From: Nitrospina sp.
GTDB lineage: Bacteria > Nitrospinota > Nitrospinia > Nitrospinales > VA-1
NCBI GenBank assembly: GCA_002697825.1
Contig: NZYH01000084.1
Span: forward strand, 1 to 13,709
DNA: 13,709 nt
Reading direction: 5' to 3'
Shown here: in pieces, positions 13,695 to 13,709 of the stretch
Layout of the letters: the number at the start of each line of letters is the position of its first letter
Position numbering within the stretch: the first letter of the stretch is position 1
Notes under the pieces: generated by a model
Told to the model about the DNA's origin: nothing
Seen by the model: the letters and a program-made list of their open reading frames with translations, nothing else
Database searches by the model: none
Made by a program: the position numbers and the translations under genes

Positions 13695-13709
13695 TTCCTA
13701 CCGCTAAAT

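Noticed and set aside
1..13709. CRISPR array, insertion sequence or prophage
   Set aside because: No regularly spaced repeats, transposase or phage genes, or terminal inverted repeats were seen on reading through both strands.

Overview
The window is a stretch of bacterial chromosome of moderate-to-low GC content, densely coded, with no insertion sequence, phage gene, CRISPR array or rRNA. The organism is Gram-negative: there is an outer-membrane beta-barrel protein, several signal peptides, a periplasmic molybdate-binding protein and bacterial-type tRNAs with encoded CCA ends. Many start codons lack a clear Shine-Dalgarno sequence and a few starts are TTG. The phylum cannot be fixed from sequence reading alone; a Nitrospinota-like or deltaproteobacterial-like lineage is only a guess.

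Left part (1-3303). A radical SAM protein with an N-terminal B12-binding-like domain runs leftward off the window edge (1-1415, minus; no stop is reached). Divergent from it is a TrpD2/YbiB-like protein (1499-2590) that has lost the PRPP-binding glycine loop. It converges, with a 3-base gap, on a secreted GDSL esterase of the TesA type.

ABC cluster (3304-7111). Divergent from the esterase gene is a tightly coupled run of three genes: a YbbA-type ATPase, a YbbP-type 858-residue permease and a secreted DUF1566 protein. Each start overlaps the previous stop as ATGA. The tesA / ybbA-ybbP arrangement is the same as in Escherichia coli; the third gene is an addition.

Molybdate uptake (7181-9815, minus). 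modA, modB and modC form a complete high-affinity molybdate importer operon. A sigma70-like promoter lies upstream, covered by two tandem ModE-like operator sequences with the 8-8-8 layout of the E. coli modA operator. Further right is an outer-membrane beta-barrel protein gene (9930-10757, minus).

tRNA cluster (10803-11084, minus). tRNA-Val(UAC) and tRNA-Asp(GUC) are transcribed from one strong promoter and end in a strong intrinsic terminator, immediately upstream of the barrel gene.

Right part (11187-13694, plus). A PilZ-like protein with its own promoter is followed by a lone, divergent MreB, a two-zinc-site small protein and a small plant-type [2Fe-2S] ferredoxin. No mreC, mreD or rodA accompanies the mreB gene. 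The least ordinary features are the doubled ModE-like operator, the orphan MreB and its small metal-protein neighbours, and the TrpD2-like protein without a PRPP loop.
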